A stretch of DNA of 64,000 nt from Pomphorhynchus laevis (lineage: Eukaryota > Acanthocephala > Palaeacanthocephala > Echinorhynchida > Pomphorhynchidae), in contig WNNJ02003863.1 in NCBI GenBank assembly GCA_012934845.2, positions 1-64,000 on the forward strand, written 5' to 3'. Of this stretch, positions 22,295 to 31,019 are shown piece by piece. A program made the position numbers and the translations under genes. Each line of letters starts with the position of its first letter. Position 1 is the first letter of the stretch. The notes under the pieces are model-generated. The model was not told the origin of the DNA. It made no database searches and worked only from the letters and a program-made list of their open reading frames with translations.

Positions 22295-23104
22295 TTGCTC
22301 GTAAGGAAGACTGATGGATCATTTGCCAACTTATCAGTATTGTTTACCTTAGTTACCATTCCTGTCACTCATGCCCCAACCTATTTTAATTCTCCTTACT
22401 CTACCTCCCACGTAACACTTCCCAATAAGTTACATCCTTCATTTAAAATCATATCCAGTCACATCTCTGATCAACCGATTCAACACCCCGCTCCTGTCAC
22501 ACTTGCTCCAACCAATATTAATTCTTTATCAAGCACCCCTGTCATTTCCACTTCTATCTGCTCATCTACCTCGACTCCAACCAGCTCTGTCCGTCCACCA
22601 CTTCCACGAAATCGTTTTCCTTCGCGCGATCGCTGTATAATCATATCAAACTTAAAGCTTTCCGAATCTGCTTCTCCACAATCTCGCCTCGATGATGATG
22701 TATCTGCTTTCAGGTCTATCCTAGCAACCATTCTTCCTGATGATAACCCATCACTCTTCAATAATATCGCTCCTGTATCCTTTATTCGTTTAAACAAATC
22801 CACTAAATCAAATCATCTCAGTCCTCCACTCTTAAAAATCGTTTTCCGACATAGTTCACATGCCTCTTCGGTACTCTCTCAACGTTTTAAACTTCTTACC
22901 ACTTCATCTACTTGCCGTATCTTTCCTGACCGCTCCCCTTCTGATATTGCCCAGCTCAATTTAGCTCGCATTGAAAAACATCGACGTGAAACAAACGGCG
23001 AGTCATCCTTATCTATACGTAAAATCAACGGAAATTTTCACGTTCTTCACACAAGGCCAAAAATTCGATGGCGTCCCATCTCTCCCCCTTGTCTTCTTCG
23101 CTAG
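22295..23104 (+). CDS. F1 ORF1: RRM-like nucleic-acid-binding protein, start codon lost
   Basis: The frame is open from just after the stop at 22,280 to a TAG at 23,104, about 270 codons. It contains no ATG, and the first TTG is 22,295. An ATG at 22,314 lies in another frame and aligns with an in-frame ATG of F4, so a 1-nt indel near the start is likely. The N-terminal 100 residues are Ser/Thr/Pro-rich and low in complexity. Residues about 105-230 form the conserved block (RNRFPSRDRC, FRSILATILP, VSFIRLNKS, LLKIVFRHSSHASSVLSQRF) that also occurs in F4 and, more distantly, in ORF1 of E. Such ORF1 proteins bind element RNA. Probably not translated from this copy as it stands. Confidence 0.75.
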   Translation: MLVRKTDGSFANLSVLFTLVTIPVTHAPTYFNSPYSTSHVTLPNKLHPSFKIISSHISDQPIQHPAPVTLAPTNINSLSSTPVISTSICSSTSTPTSSVRPPLPRNRFPSRDRCIIISNLKLSESASPQSRLDDDVSAFRSILATILPDDNPSLFNNIAPVSFIRLNKSTKSNHLSPPLLKIVFRHSSHASSVLSQRFKLLTTSSTCRIFPDRSPSDIAQLNLARIEKHRRETNGESSLSIRKINGNFHVLHTRPKIRWRPISPPCLLR

Positions 23105-25977
23105 TCGATCTCGCTCCTAAGCATACTTTTCGTCTTAGTCTATTCAATACTCGCTCCATTCTTCATAAAGCTGATATGCTTCTCGATATCTTCGATCAAT
23201 TATCTATCGATATTCTCTGCATTACCGAATCCTGGCACACTGACTCCAACGATCTTGCTATTCGTCGTCTATGTCGCTCTGGTTGTTCTCTAGTTGAATC
23301 AGCTCGTCAAATTACATCTCATACATCTACTGCGTCTAACCATGGCGGTATTGTTACCATTGCTCGTCACCCAATGTCTTTACGTAAAATCAACGTTAAC
23401 ATCCGTTACACCTCGTTCGAATTACTCATATGCAGATTATCAACGCCTTTCCCTCTGGAACTTGTGATTGTATACCGTCCAGGTTCAGTTGCCCTATCAC
23501 GTATCTTCTTTAACGACCTTGCAGATCTAATGTCTCACTGTTCATTGTCTTATACTCCTTCTTTTGTTCTCGGTGACTTTAACATTCGTCTTGATCGCCC
23601 GTCTGACTCTGACTCTATCACTTTAACTAATCTTTTTTCTGATTTTAACTATAAATTACTTTCAACAAGCCCAACTCATATTCTCGGCGGTGCTCTCGAC
23701 ATCATTGCTGTTCCTAACTGCTTCAATGACTATACCTCCTTGTCAATTACTGATCCTGGTTTGTCCGATCATTTCCTTGTCACTCTTACTCTTACTCGTC
23801 CCCATCCTCCTTCTCCGCCTTTACCATTATCTACACCAAGTCGACCCTGGAAGCTTCTCGATATCCCTATTCTCTGCACAGCCTTACTCAATTCTTCACT
23901 CTTTTCACTTCCTCTTAACTATCTCTCTCCCGATGATCTCTGCATTCTGTTTGATTCTGAACTTACGTCGATCCTCAATAACCTTCTACCTAGTCGACTT
24001 CGACGTTCCCAGCGCTTGCGCCATGCTCCCTGGTTCGATTCTGACTGTAGTCTTTCTAAGCGTCGACTCCGTCACTCTTTTCGTATGTATAAACGCTTTC
24101 TTAAACGTTCACCCAACTCACTCCCTCCAAATCTTCGTGAAACCTACTTTTCTCAACGCCGTTCACATCTCATTCTTATACGTACTAAACGTACTCTCTT
24201 TTGGCGAAATCAACTCGAGTCATCTTCCAACTCGAAATCTCATTGGAATATCTTAAACTCAATTCTTTCACGATCATCTACCCCTTGTAATATAAATCCT
24301 GATGAATTTTCTTCTTATCTACAAACTAAGCTATCTAATTTACTTTCCCTACTACCCATAGCCCCCTTGTACCCACTCTTATCTTTAAATACTTCCCTCC
24401 CAGAACTATTCCACCTTCTTCCCGTTTCGTCTGATGAAGTTTCTTCGGTTCTGCTGTCATTACCTAATAAAACCTCTCCTTCTGACCCAATTCCCACTCA
24501 CTTACTTAAAAATATCTGCACTTTTATCTTACCCTTCCTAACCACATTGTTCAACTCGTCCATCCGTAGCTGTACATTCCCTTCCATCTGGAAATGCGCC
24601 ACTGTTCGTCCTATCATCAAAAAGCAATCTCTCGACTCTTCACTACCATCTTCGTACCGTCCAATCTCACTTCTCCCAACCCTCTCTAAACTCCTTGAGC
24701 GTCTCGTTCTTAAGCAAGTTAATACATATCTCTATTCCTCTAACTTATTTCCTCCCTTCCAAGCCGCTTTTCGCTCTAATTACTCTACCGAAATTGCATG
24801 TCTTAAAGTTTATAACGACTTACTCATATCGCGCGATCATAAATTATGTAGTGTCATAGTTTCTCTTGATCTATCGTCTGCTTTTGACATCGTCGATCAC
24901 TCGATTCTTCTCCATCGCCTTCGTCATGATTATGGCTTCTCTTTACCCACTGTATCATGGTTTTCTTCATATCTATCAAACCGTTCATTTCGCGTATATT
25001 CTAACTCTTCTCTCTTCCATCCTTCGTCCATTCCGTCCGGTGTTCCGCAAGGCTCCGTATTAGGCCCTATACTTTTCTCTCTTCTTCTTGGTGATTTGTC
25101 TTCGATTTCTCATAAATTTAACTTCCATGTTATGCAATATGCTGATGACATTCTCATCTATGCTCATGCACCTGTTTATCGTATTCGCGATCTTAGTGTT
25201 TCTGCTTCCGACTGTCTTGTCTCAATTTCCAATCATCTTTCTTCCCTTCGCCTTTCTCTGAATCCTGATAAATCCAAAATTATGTGGATCCTACCTCGAC
25301 GCCTCGGCTTCGAACCTCCCTCCGTATCATTAAATTCTACAATTCTTCCTATCGTTGATAATCTCGTTTTCCTAGGCTTCCATTTTGACAACCGACTTTC
25401 ACTTAAACCTTTCGTTAGAGATAAAGTACGCTCATCTACCTTGATACTCCGCAACCTCCGTCAAGTTCGTAGATTGATCGATTTCCCTTCTTGTATGACT
25501 CTCATATCATCTCTCCTTTTTTCTAGACTCGATTATTGTCTTAGTCTATTTTCCAACTCACCTAAATCCACTCTTCTTCCCCTACAACGCATAGTCAACG
25601 CAGCTGTCCGAATTCTCCTCCGTCTTCGTCGTTTTGATCACACATCCTACCATCTTGCTTCTCTCGATTTGCCTACAATTTATTGTCGTGTTCAAATTCG
25701 TCTTCTTATCGTTGCTTTCCGCCTTGTAACTTTTCATACCCCTTCATTTCTCAACCTTCCTTTTCTTGATAATTCCCGTCCTGTTTACTGTTCCTTGCGT
25801 TCCTGTAATTCCCTTCTTTTACATGTCCCAAACTACTCTACCTCCTTTGGACTCCGCTCCTTCCTGGTGGCTGCTCCTCTATCGTGGAATCATCTGCCCA
25901 TTCATATACGCCAATCAACTTCCCTGCAGTGCTTCAAACGACAAATCCGATCCCATCTGAACAATTTAACTGCTTGA
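23068..25977 (+). CDS. F1 ORF2: APE endonuclease and reverse transcriptase, intact
   Basis: 969 codons from ATG 23,068, overlapping the end of ORF1 by 37 nt in a different frame. The APE-type endonuclease is N-terminal: N27, E54, Y136, D170/N172, T203 and S233-D234-H235 are all present. The RT follows, with YRPISLLPTLSKLLERL (529-545), SLDLSSAFDIVDH (598-610), SGVPQGSVLGP (656-666) and YADD (690-693). The thumb and C-terminal region end in HLNNLTA, with no RNase H and no CCHC. The protein would nick the chromosome and prime reverse transcription of the element RNA from the nick. It has no stop or frameshift, so it may be catalytically competent, but ORF1 lacks a start. Frames on the other strand are shadows. 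Confidence 0.9.
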   Translation: MASHLSPLSSSLVDLAPKHTFRLSLFNTRSILHKADMLLDIFDQLSIDILCITESWHTDSNDLAIRRLCRSGCSLVESARQITSHTSTASNHGGIVTIARHPMSLRKINVNIRYTSFELLICRLSTPFPLELVIVYRPGSVALSRIFFNDLADLMSHCSLSYTPSFVLGDFNIRLDRPSDSDSITLTNLFSDFNYKLLSTSPTHILGGALDIIAVPNCFNDYTSLSITDPGLSDHFLVTLTLTRPHPPSPPLPLSTPSRPWKLLDIPILCTALLNSSLFSLPLNYLSPDDLCILFDSELTSILNNLLPSRLRRSQRLRHAPWFDSDCSLSKRRLRHSFRMYKRFLKRSPNSLPPNLRETYFSQRRSHLILIRTKRTLFWRNQLESSSNSKSHWNILNSILSRSSTPCNINPDEFSSYLQTKLSNLLSLLPIAPLYPLLSLNTSLPELFHLLPVSSDEVSSVLLSLPNKTSPSDPIPTHLLKNICTFILPFLTTLFNSSIRSCTFPSIWKCATVRPIIKKQSLDSSLPSSYRPISLLPTLSKLLERLVLKQVNTYLYSSNLFPPFQAAFRSNYSTEIACLKVYNDLLISRDHKLCSVIVSLDLSSAFDIVDHSILLHRLRHDYGFSLPTVSWFSSYLSNRSFRVYSNSSLFHPSSIPSGVPQGSVLGPILFSLLLGDLSSISHKFNFHVMQYADDILIYAHAPVYRIRDLSVSASDCLVSISNHLSSLRLSLNPDKSKIMWILPRRLGFEPPSVSLNSTILPIVDNLVFLGFHFDNRLSLKPFVRDKVRSSTLILRNLRQVRRLIDFPSCMTLISSLLFSRLDYCLSLFSNSPKSTLLPLQRIVNAAVRILLRLRRFDHTSYHLASLDLPTIYCRVQIRLLIVAFRLVTFHTPSFLNLPFLDNSRPVYCSLRSCNSLLLHVPNYSTSFGLRSFLVAAPLSWNHLPIHIRQSTSLQCFKRQIRSHLNNLTA

Positions 25978-26006
25978 CTTTCTCATTTTTGTTTGTGGAC
26001 TTGTAA

Positions 26007-26023
26007 GCGTACAGCTTGTACGC
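26007..26023 (+). promoter_or_regulatory. F1 3' UTR stem-loop, likely RT recognition element
   Basis: GCGTAC, loop AGCTT, GTACGC, then atttgccac. F2 (14,224-14,239, -) and F3 (28,343-28,358) have GCGTGC, loop GCTG, GCACGC at the same place. An A-T pair is replaced by G-C with the stem kept. In L2/CR1-group LINEs a 3' stem-loop is recognised by the RT, and by analogy this is the candidate. Confidence 0.65.
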
Positions 26024-26062
26024 ATTTGCCACATTAAATAAATTTGTATTTGTTGTTGTTAG

Positions 26063-26592
26063 TATCCTTTTATATTATTCCTTTCTATTTCTCGGTGTTT
26101 ACTTAAATAATCTTCATGTTTGTTCTTCAATATGAGGGCACACCAATTACGGCATATATACTTTCGATTTGAATACTCATTATTCTGACTTAAGATTGAA
26201 ATCATTGTTCATACTTTGCATCATAATGGTTTCAACAATCTCTTGTGTTGTGTATTCTAGAAATTGGGATTGCATTTTTGACTTTACACTCTTCCCATTC
26301 ATTTCTTTCCGAATCAACAATTACTTATGATTCAAAGAGGTTCGTAGAAGCGATTGTATTTTGTGGTAGAGAATTGCAATCAGTTATTTGTTAAGTCATA
26401 CAGTGTAATCACTAGCTTATAATGAGAAAGTTTTGTATTTATATCATTTTGGATTTTTCTTTTTTAAACTGTTTAAGATTTTTTTAAACCTTGTATATTA
26501 AGATATTTTATAACACCGAATTTGTATATCTTAAAATATTTTATAACACCGAACTTTTATGAACCGATTAATAAATAAAATAAATATGTATT
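26063..26592. other. AT-rich spacer with a short tandem duplication
   Basis: No gene seen. A 33-bp unit (ending tattttataacaccgaa) is present twice at about 26,493-26,558. Confidence 0.5.
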
Positions 26593-26680
26593 AAAATAAG
26601 GATTAGAGATCATAAGGAGGAACTATTATGCTATCAGGTTTTGTCGCATATTCCTCAATCTAACCTAGAAGCCGGCTAAA
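26593..26680 (+). repeat. dispersed repeat G (first block), copy 3
   Basis: aataaggattag, gaggaactattatg and ctatcaggttt align with the minus strand of 8,690-8,785. It directly precedes the calmodulin-like fragment. Confidence 0.45.
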
Positions 26681-26683
26681 TAA

Positions 26684-26815
26684 ATACTAAGGAAGAATGA
26701 CGAAGGCACAATGTCAACTGAAGAGCTTGGTAGCACGATGCGATTTCTGAGACAGAACCCAACAGAAGCTGAACTTCAGGTAATTATAGACGAAGTCGAT
26801 TCAGTTAACGTCTGA
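26684..26815 (+). pseudogene. calmodulin-like EF-hand fragment
   Basis: The frame through ATG 26,711 reads [19 protein letters not shown] and then [20 protein letters not shown] before a TGA at 26,813. It aligns with calmodulin from the second half of EF-hand 1 (KDGDGTITTKELG) through the helix NPTEAELQ to the start of EF-hand 2 (EVDADG). QNPTEAELQ is identical to calmodulin. Loop positions are eroded (DEGT for DGDGT, and no second Ca2+ loop after EVDS). Upstream, LT then a stop and KPAK may be the remains of LTEEQIAEFKEAF. Only about one third of the protein remains, with no start in context, so it is a relic. It sits between two blocks of repeat G that are nearly adjacent elsewhere, which suggests capture by a repeat. 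Confidence 0.75.
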
Positions 26816-26929
26816 TAGCAGCTTGGATGTAGTGAATTGTTGCATCGAGAATAGTGATACGCGCTTCAAATACTTATTCGATGTTTAACAAAAATACCTA
26901 AATATCTGATTAATTCGTGTAATATCTTA

Positions 26930-27015
26930 TTATAATACACAGTATATTATTTACTATGCATCCGTAGAAATATTTCATTTAGAGTTTAAATTTATTTTTA
27001 ATAATATTTTATTTA
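26930..27015 (+). repeat. dispersed repeat G (AT-rich half), copy 3
   Basis: acacagtatattatttacta, tgcatccgtagaaatattt and aaatttatttttaataatat match 13,236-13,330 (-) closely and 8,560-8,660 (-) loosely. Confidence 0.5.
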
Positions 27016-28005
27016 ATAATTTACCTGAGATCGCTCCTTATATTTTCGGTCGTTTTCTTTTTTCAATATTGAATGTTTCATTTTTATATATAGAACTTTT
27101 AATTACCCTAATTTTTATGCAATGTTTTCGCATATCAAAGTGCTACTAAATATCTATTTCTTCGTTTTTCAATAAAAAAGGGAATATAATTAATTTTTTG
27201 TAAATGTGGTGATATATCGATTAGCAGCGGTAGTGGGAGCAACAAGTGTATACCATAAAATTTTCACATCAGGCATAAATTAGTATTTAACTTTGTGGCA
27301 CTTAGAAAAGAACAATGTAATTAAATATATTTTGCTGTATTTATTGTTATCGTTAAAAGTGTGAAAGTTAAAGTGAAATTTGGTCTATTAAAGAACAAAC
27401 TGGAGTACATATATGTGTAAGGAAATGCATCTAGCAAACTTAAAAACAAAAAACTTTTGGATACAAAAAATATTGAGTAATATTTTATTAAATATATTGA
27501 GTAACGCAGGAAAATTGATGAAATTCAACAGAATATATATAGAGCCACTAGTTCATAACTATCTTAATTAAAATGCACATTTTCAAAAAAAATTACAGAT
27601 GTGGCAAAAAGGGGATCGAATTTACATTTGGAAGAAGCTAGTCATCGACAATATGAAATAACAAACAAGAAACAGTTTATAGCGTATCCCCCGTTTAATT
27701 TAATAAAAAAGTTAAAACTTACTAAAAGGAAATACTTATAATTCAGATCAGCTAACTGAGTCTACGTATTATAAACTATATATAGATAAATAATAAAAAA
27801 TCATAAAATTTTATATATCTTATATTTTTATAAAGTTAAAATTTAATTTGGCCGTATAAACATTGAAGTACCTTTCTTTTCAATTGGATCTTTCAAAAAT
27901 ATATTTTATTTGATGACTTTAAGAAATATTTTCTCCAAACACATACCTTACGCAAAATATGGGATGCTGGGCTAATGTGCAAGATTCATAATATTCTAAA
28001 AAATA
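27016..28005. other. AT-rich region, no recognised gene
   Basis: No coding motif on either strand. Repeat H copy 4 lies at 27,744-27,786. Confidence 0.5.
27744..27786 (+). repeat. dispersed repeat H, copy 4
   Basis: attcagatcagctaactgag followed by tctacgtatt and a tatata run. It is in the same orientation as the copy at 28.5 kb. Confidence 0.5.
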
Positions 28006-28388
28006 CTCCTGGCCCACCATCCACATCCGCATCAAACTCCGCCTTCTTCTCGTTACCTTTCGTCTCATCGCTGTCGGCTCCCCATCGTTCATCAACCTTC
28101 CTTTCTTAGACGATACTCGCCCCACCTCGCTATCGCTTTGTTCCTGTCATACCCTCTTACTCCACGTTCCTAATTACTCCAACAACTACATCTCCGATCC
28201 TTCCTCGTCGCCGCCTCACTCGCCTGGAATCAACTCCCTCTCGACGTCCACCGCGCCCCCTCCTTTATCACATTCAAACACCTCCTCCGTTCACACCTTC
28301 TCGACACATGATTCACAGTTTTGTTTTGTTGTGGTCATGTAAGCGTGCGCTGGCACGCATTTGCCACGTTAAAATAAATCCTTTTTTT
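28006..28388 (+). mobile_element. F3: short 3' end of an F-family LINE
   Basis: It begins ctcctggcccaccatccaca, inside the C-terminal part of ORF2 (equivalent to WPTIHIRIKLRLLL of F2). It runs through the ORF2 stop and the 3' stem-loop (28,343-28,358) to gccacgttaaaataaatcctttttttt. Nucleotide identity to F2 is high. It is an ordinary 5'-truncated insertion. The 68-codon minus-strand frame over it is a shadow. Confidence 0.85.
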
Positions 28389-28492
28389 TACTCGTTTGAA
28401 ATAATTTTCTAGTTACTAACATCCCACCTCAAATTGTAACTAACCAAATTTTCAGCAATTTAAATATCGCTAAACTTTGTTTTTATAAATCA

Positions 28493-28530
28493 CATCAGAT
28501 AACTGAGTCTACGTATTTTATAAGTAGAAT
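28493..28530 (+). repeat. dispersed repeat H, copy 5
   Basis: atcagataactgagtctacg followed by tattttataa. It is the best match to the 8.93-kb copy. Confidence 0.5.
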
Positions 28531-28883
28531 TATATAATCCTATATAATGAATATTATATAAGATTTTATATAATATACATTACATATTCTTGATGAAATA
28601 AGAACTTACAAAACATAAATACAAATATATTTTGTATTTCACAAGCGAAACATACAATATACATAAATGGATTGTAAGAGAAGAAACAGCTCAATAGAAT
28701 GGATGGATTAATGGACTAAAACTAATGTTTATGAAGAAGGTACTATGAATCTCAACCCTTATTGTTTTAGTTTCTGTCTTTTGTGCTTTGTATTTCGTGA
28801 TTCTACCTTATGAGCACTAGCTTCTAAGTGGTCTAATAATAATTTTTTAATAGATTATTATTTTATAATAATTATACCGTGAT

Positions 28884-28903
28884 GGTTATCCTCAAATGGG
28901 TCC
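28884..28903 (-). repeat. C-family 3' motif, solo end
   Basis: The minus strand reads GGACCCATTTGAGGATAACC followed by a TAATTATTATAAAATAATAA-type tail. The body of this copy is not recognisable. Confidence 0.5.
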
Positions 28904-29149
28904 AAAATAAAATACAAAAAGGTTTTGTAGATTTACATTTATTTGGTTAGAAAGGTTTTCGCCTTAATGGAATTATTGGGTCTTCTCGGTTTGGTTCTCC
29001 GAAGCAAATAAAAAGGCAACATTTCCGAAAGGCGGACACAACTAGGCAAAAAAATATAAAAAACGAAAGACCTTTATTAGACATTTAAAAGTCATCTTTC
29101 ATTTTTTTGCAGCATGGTGTAGGTAAAGTTTGGAATTAAAATTATTTTT

Positions 29150-29790
29150 TTTTCAAAAAAAATAAAATTTAAATATTTTCCAAGTAAGTGTTCGGATTAG
29201 TTAAACATTATCACACAATGATATCACATTATGTATCTACACCACATATAAGTTTTAGCTCGATACGACGTATATTAAGCTTCAGAGAAAATGTTCAATT
29301 TTTGAAACTTAAAAATATTTTTTCCTAAAAAATCGATATGATAACCCATACTTTTTTTCATCTCACAACATCGATCATCTATCAATTAACATTTACACAG
29401 AAACTTATGAATTGATTTATTCAGTATGTTGAAAAAATTAAAATTTAAATTTTTTAAATAAAAATAATAATAATTAAAATTTTACCATTGCCCTTGTTAG
29501 TAGTTTGTTTGCTGCAATATTATTATACGATTACAAATCATATATCTACATTATTTTCAAGTTTGAGATTGATTTAACATGTATTACGTTGTAAAACAAA
29601 ATTTAATTTTTTGAACTTCAAAATACTTTTTAAGCACTTTGGTATGATATCCTATCATCATTTTTAACTAATTATTTCCAACTTACAACAAATCAACGTA
29701 TACACAAAAAAATTGGCATCATTACTTTATTATCTTGAATAAAAATAAATTTATTTTTAACAATTTTAAAAATTTTAAACGCTGGTTTAA
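29150..29790. repeat. diverged tandem duplication, about 300-bp units
   Basis: Two AT-rich units share ttttgaa-ctt-aaaata, tatgata-cc-at, a run of tcacaaca/ttacaaca, acacaaaa and tatgttg/tatcttg in the same order. They are too AT-rich for certainty by eye. Confidence 0.3.
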
Positions 29791-29969
29791 ATTTGGCGGA
29801 ATTCGCGTGGAGACATTGGTGTAGACATAATAACGTTGATCTTTTCGACCAATTATTAAGTGACATCTCCGATATTTATTAAAAACTGTTTTTTTTTCTT
29901 TCCTGTTACATATTTTAATTACAGTTTAAAATATCGTTTCGAGCCATTCAACACATGCGTTGTCATCAC

Positions 29970-31010
29970 GTAGCGGTCCGCTGAGCAATGCGTCTTTCCA
30001 ATTTTGCCATGCTATCATCCAATTCATATGATTCCCGATCGAATGTAACTAGCATTTGTTTCCACAGTGATGCATCTCCACCAGAGGGCCTGCTGAACCC
30101 GAAGTTTGTCGGCATGAATGAACAATTGCACTTGCATCTATCTGATCGAACATGATATCATGAAACGTTTCAGATTGGAACTGTGTATTTATGATGGCAT
30201 CATCACTGAATGGGCCACTATCTGGATGTTTGTCCATTAGTATATCTACTACACGTTTTTGTCCGATCATGTCATCAGCCGCCAACAATTTGCTACAATT
30301 ATTTTCGGGATTTAAAGCACGCACTGCAGCTCCAATGCTATCCTTCATAATTGCTCGTTTGAATTGATTAAGCCATTTCAGTGTGTTAGTTTCTTTCGAT
30401 TTCTTTGTCATTTGTAAATACCGGGCTTCTTCATAGAGACCACATATTTCTCTCTTTTTCCAATAATCCAGGCGTCTTTTGAGGGCAGCTCTAGTGTCTT
30501 TGACTTTTCGGGACAAAGGTCGTTGTAGTAAAAGTTGAAAATAAATCGTTATCGTCATTAACTCGTTTCCATTATCTTCATGAGTACATGCCCTGTTAAA
30601 CATCGCTGCTAAGTTTGAAATGAATACTCTGCTTTCGTTACAGCGTGGTAATTCCATCAAGTTAGGTCTCCATTTAATCACAATTTTATAGATATCTTTT
30701 AGGGCAATATCCTTTTGTAAATCAGATGAGGAGTTAGACGAAACATATTTTACTTGGGAAGGTATCATTCCATTTGTACAGCTTTTGGCAGAACAGTTTA
30801 TACACGCTCGTTTAGATTTGACACATACACACCCTCGGCATTTTGCGTTCTGTCCATTACATAAGCAGCATTTCATTTCACTAGACGGTATTCCTTTTGG
30901 CATTTTGTTGTAAGTAGTTAGTTGTAAGTTGTAATTATTTTAGATTGTAATTAGTGTATGTTATTTTATTGTATTTACTTTAGATCTCAAACTTTTTTAA
31001 GTTTGAGATT
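29970..31010 (-). mobile_element. C1: 5' part of a C-family RLE LINE
   Basis: On the minus strand the 5' UTR (31,009-30,904, shared with C4: gtaagtagttag, tatgttattt, atctcaaacttttt) is followed by the Cys-rich N-terminus and pre-RT. It stops near 29,970, before any RT motif. The 5' tip carries an 11-bp-arm hairpin (30,984-30,994 with 30,999-31,009, loop tttt). C4, which lacks the inverted half, shows the original end. Confidence 0.75.
30049..30903 (-). pseudogene. C1 ORF, N-terminal half: Cys-rich domain and pre-RT region
   Basis: 285 codons from a true ATG (30,903). It starts MPKGIPSS, followed by a Cys-rich module with cysteines at 12, 15, 22, 25, 27, 34, 37 and 42 (C-x2-C-x6-C-x2-C-x-C-x6-C-x2-C-x4-C), probably zinc-binding. 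A helical stretch follows (VKDTRAALKRRLDYWKKRE, LYEEARYLQ) that is conserved in C3, C4 and C5. A frameshift then breaks the SAGPSG segment: after it, GDASLWKQML and a further 27 codons read in another frame to about 29,970. The RT and nuclease are absent. I infer that the N-terminal module binds element RNA or DNA, as zinc fingers do in R2-type proteins. Confidence 0.75.
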
Positions 31011-31019
31011 TAACTTAAA

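Larger units (their letters stand above)
22283..26062 (+). mobile_element. F1: nearly full-length F-family (CR1/L2-like) LINE
   Basis: ORF1 (22.3-23.1 kb) and ORF2 (23,068-25,977) are followed by a short 3' UTR with a stem-loop (26,007-26,023) and the ending gccacattaaataaatttgtatttgttgttgtt. ORF2 has all catalytic residues and no stop. ORF1 is open but has no ATG in frame. The 5' boundary is uncertain because the A1 5' end lies just upstream in the opposite direction. Confidence 0.85.
28389..29960. other. AT-rich region with repeats, no recognised gene
   Basis: It holds repeat H copy 5 (28,493-28,530), a C-family 3' motif (28,884-28,903, -), a piece at about 28,977-29,012 that is the inverse of part of the 32.6-32.97 kb tandem repeat, and a diverged AT-rich duplication (about 29,150-29,460 against 29,520-29,790). 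Confidence 0.5.
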
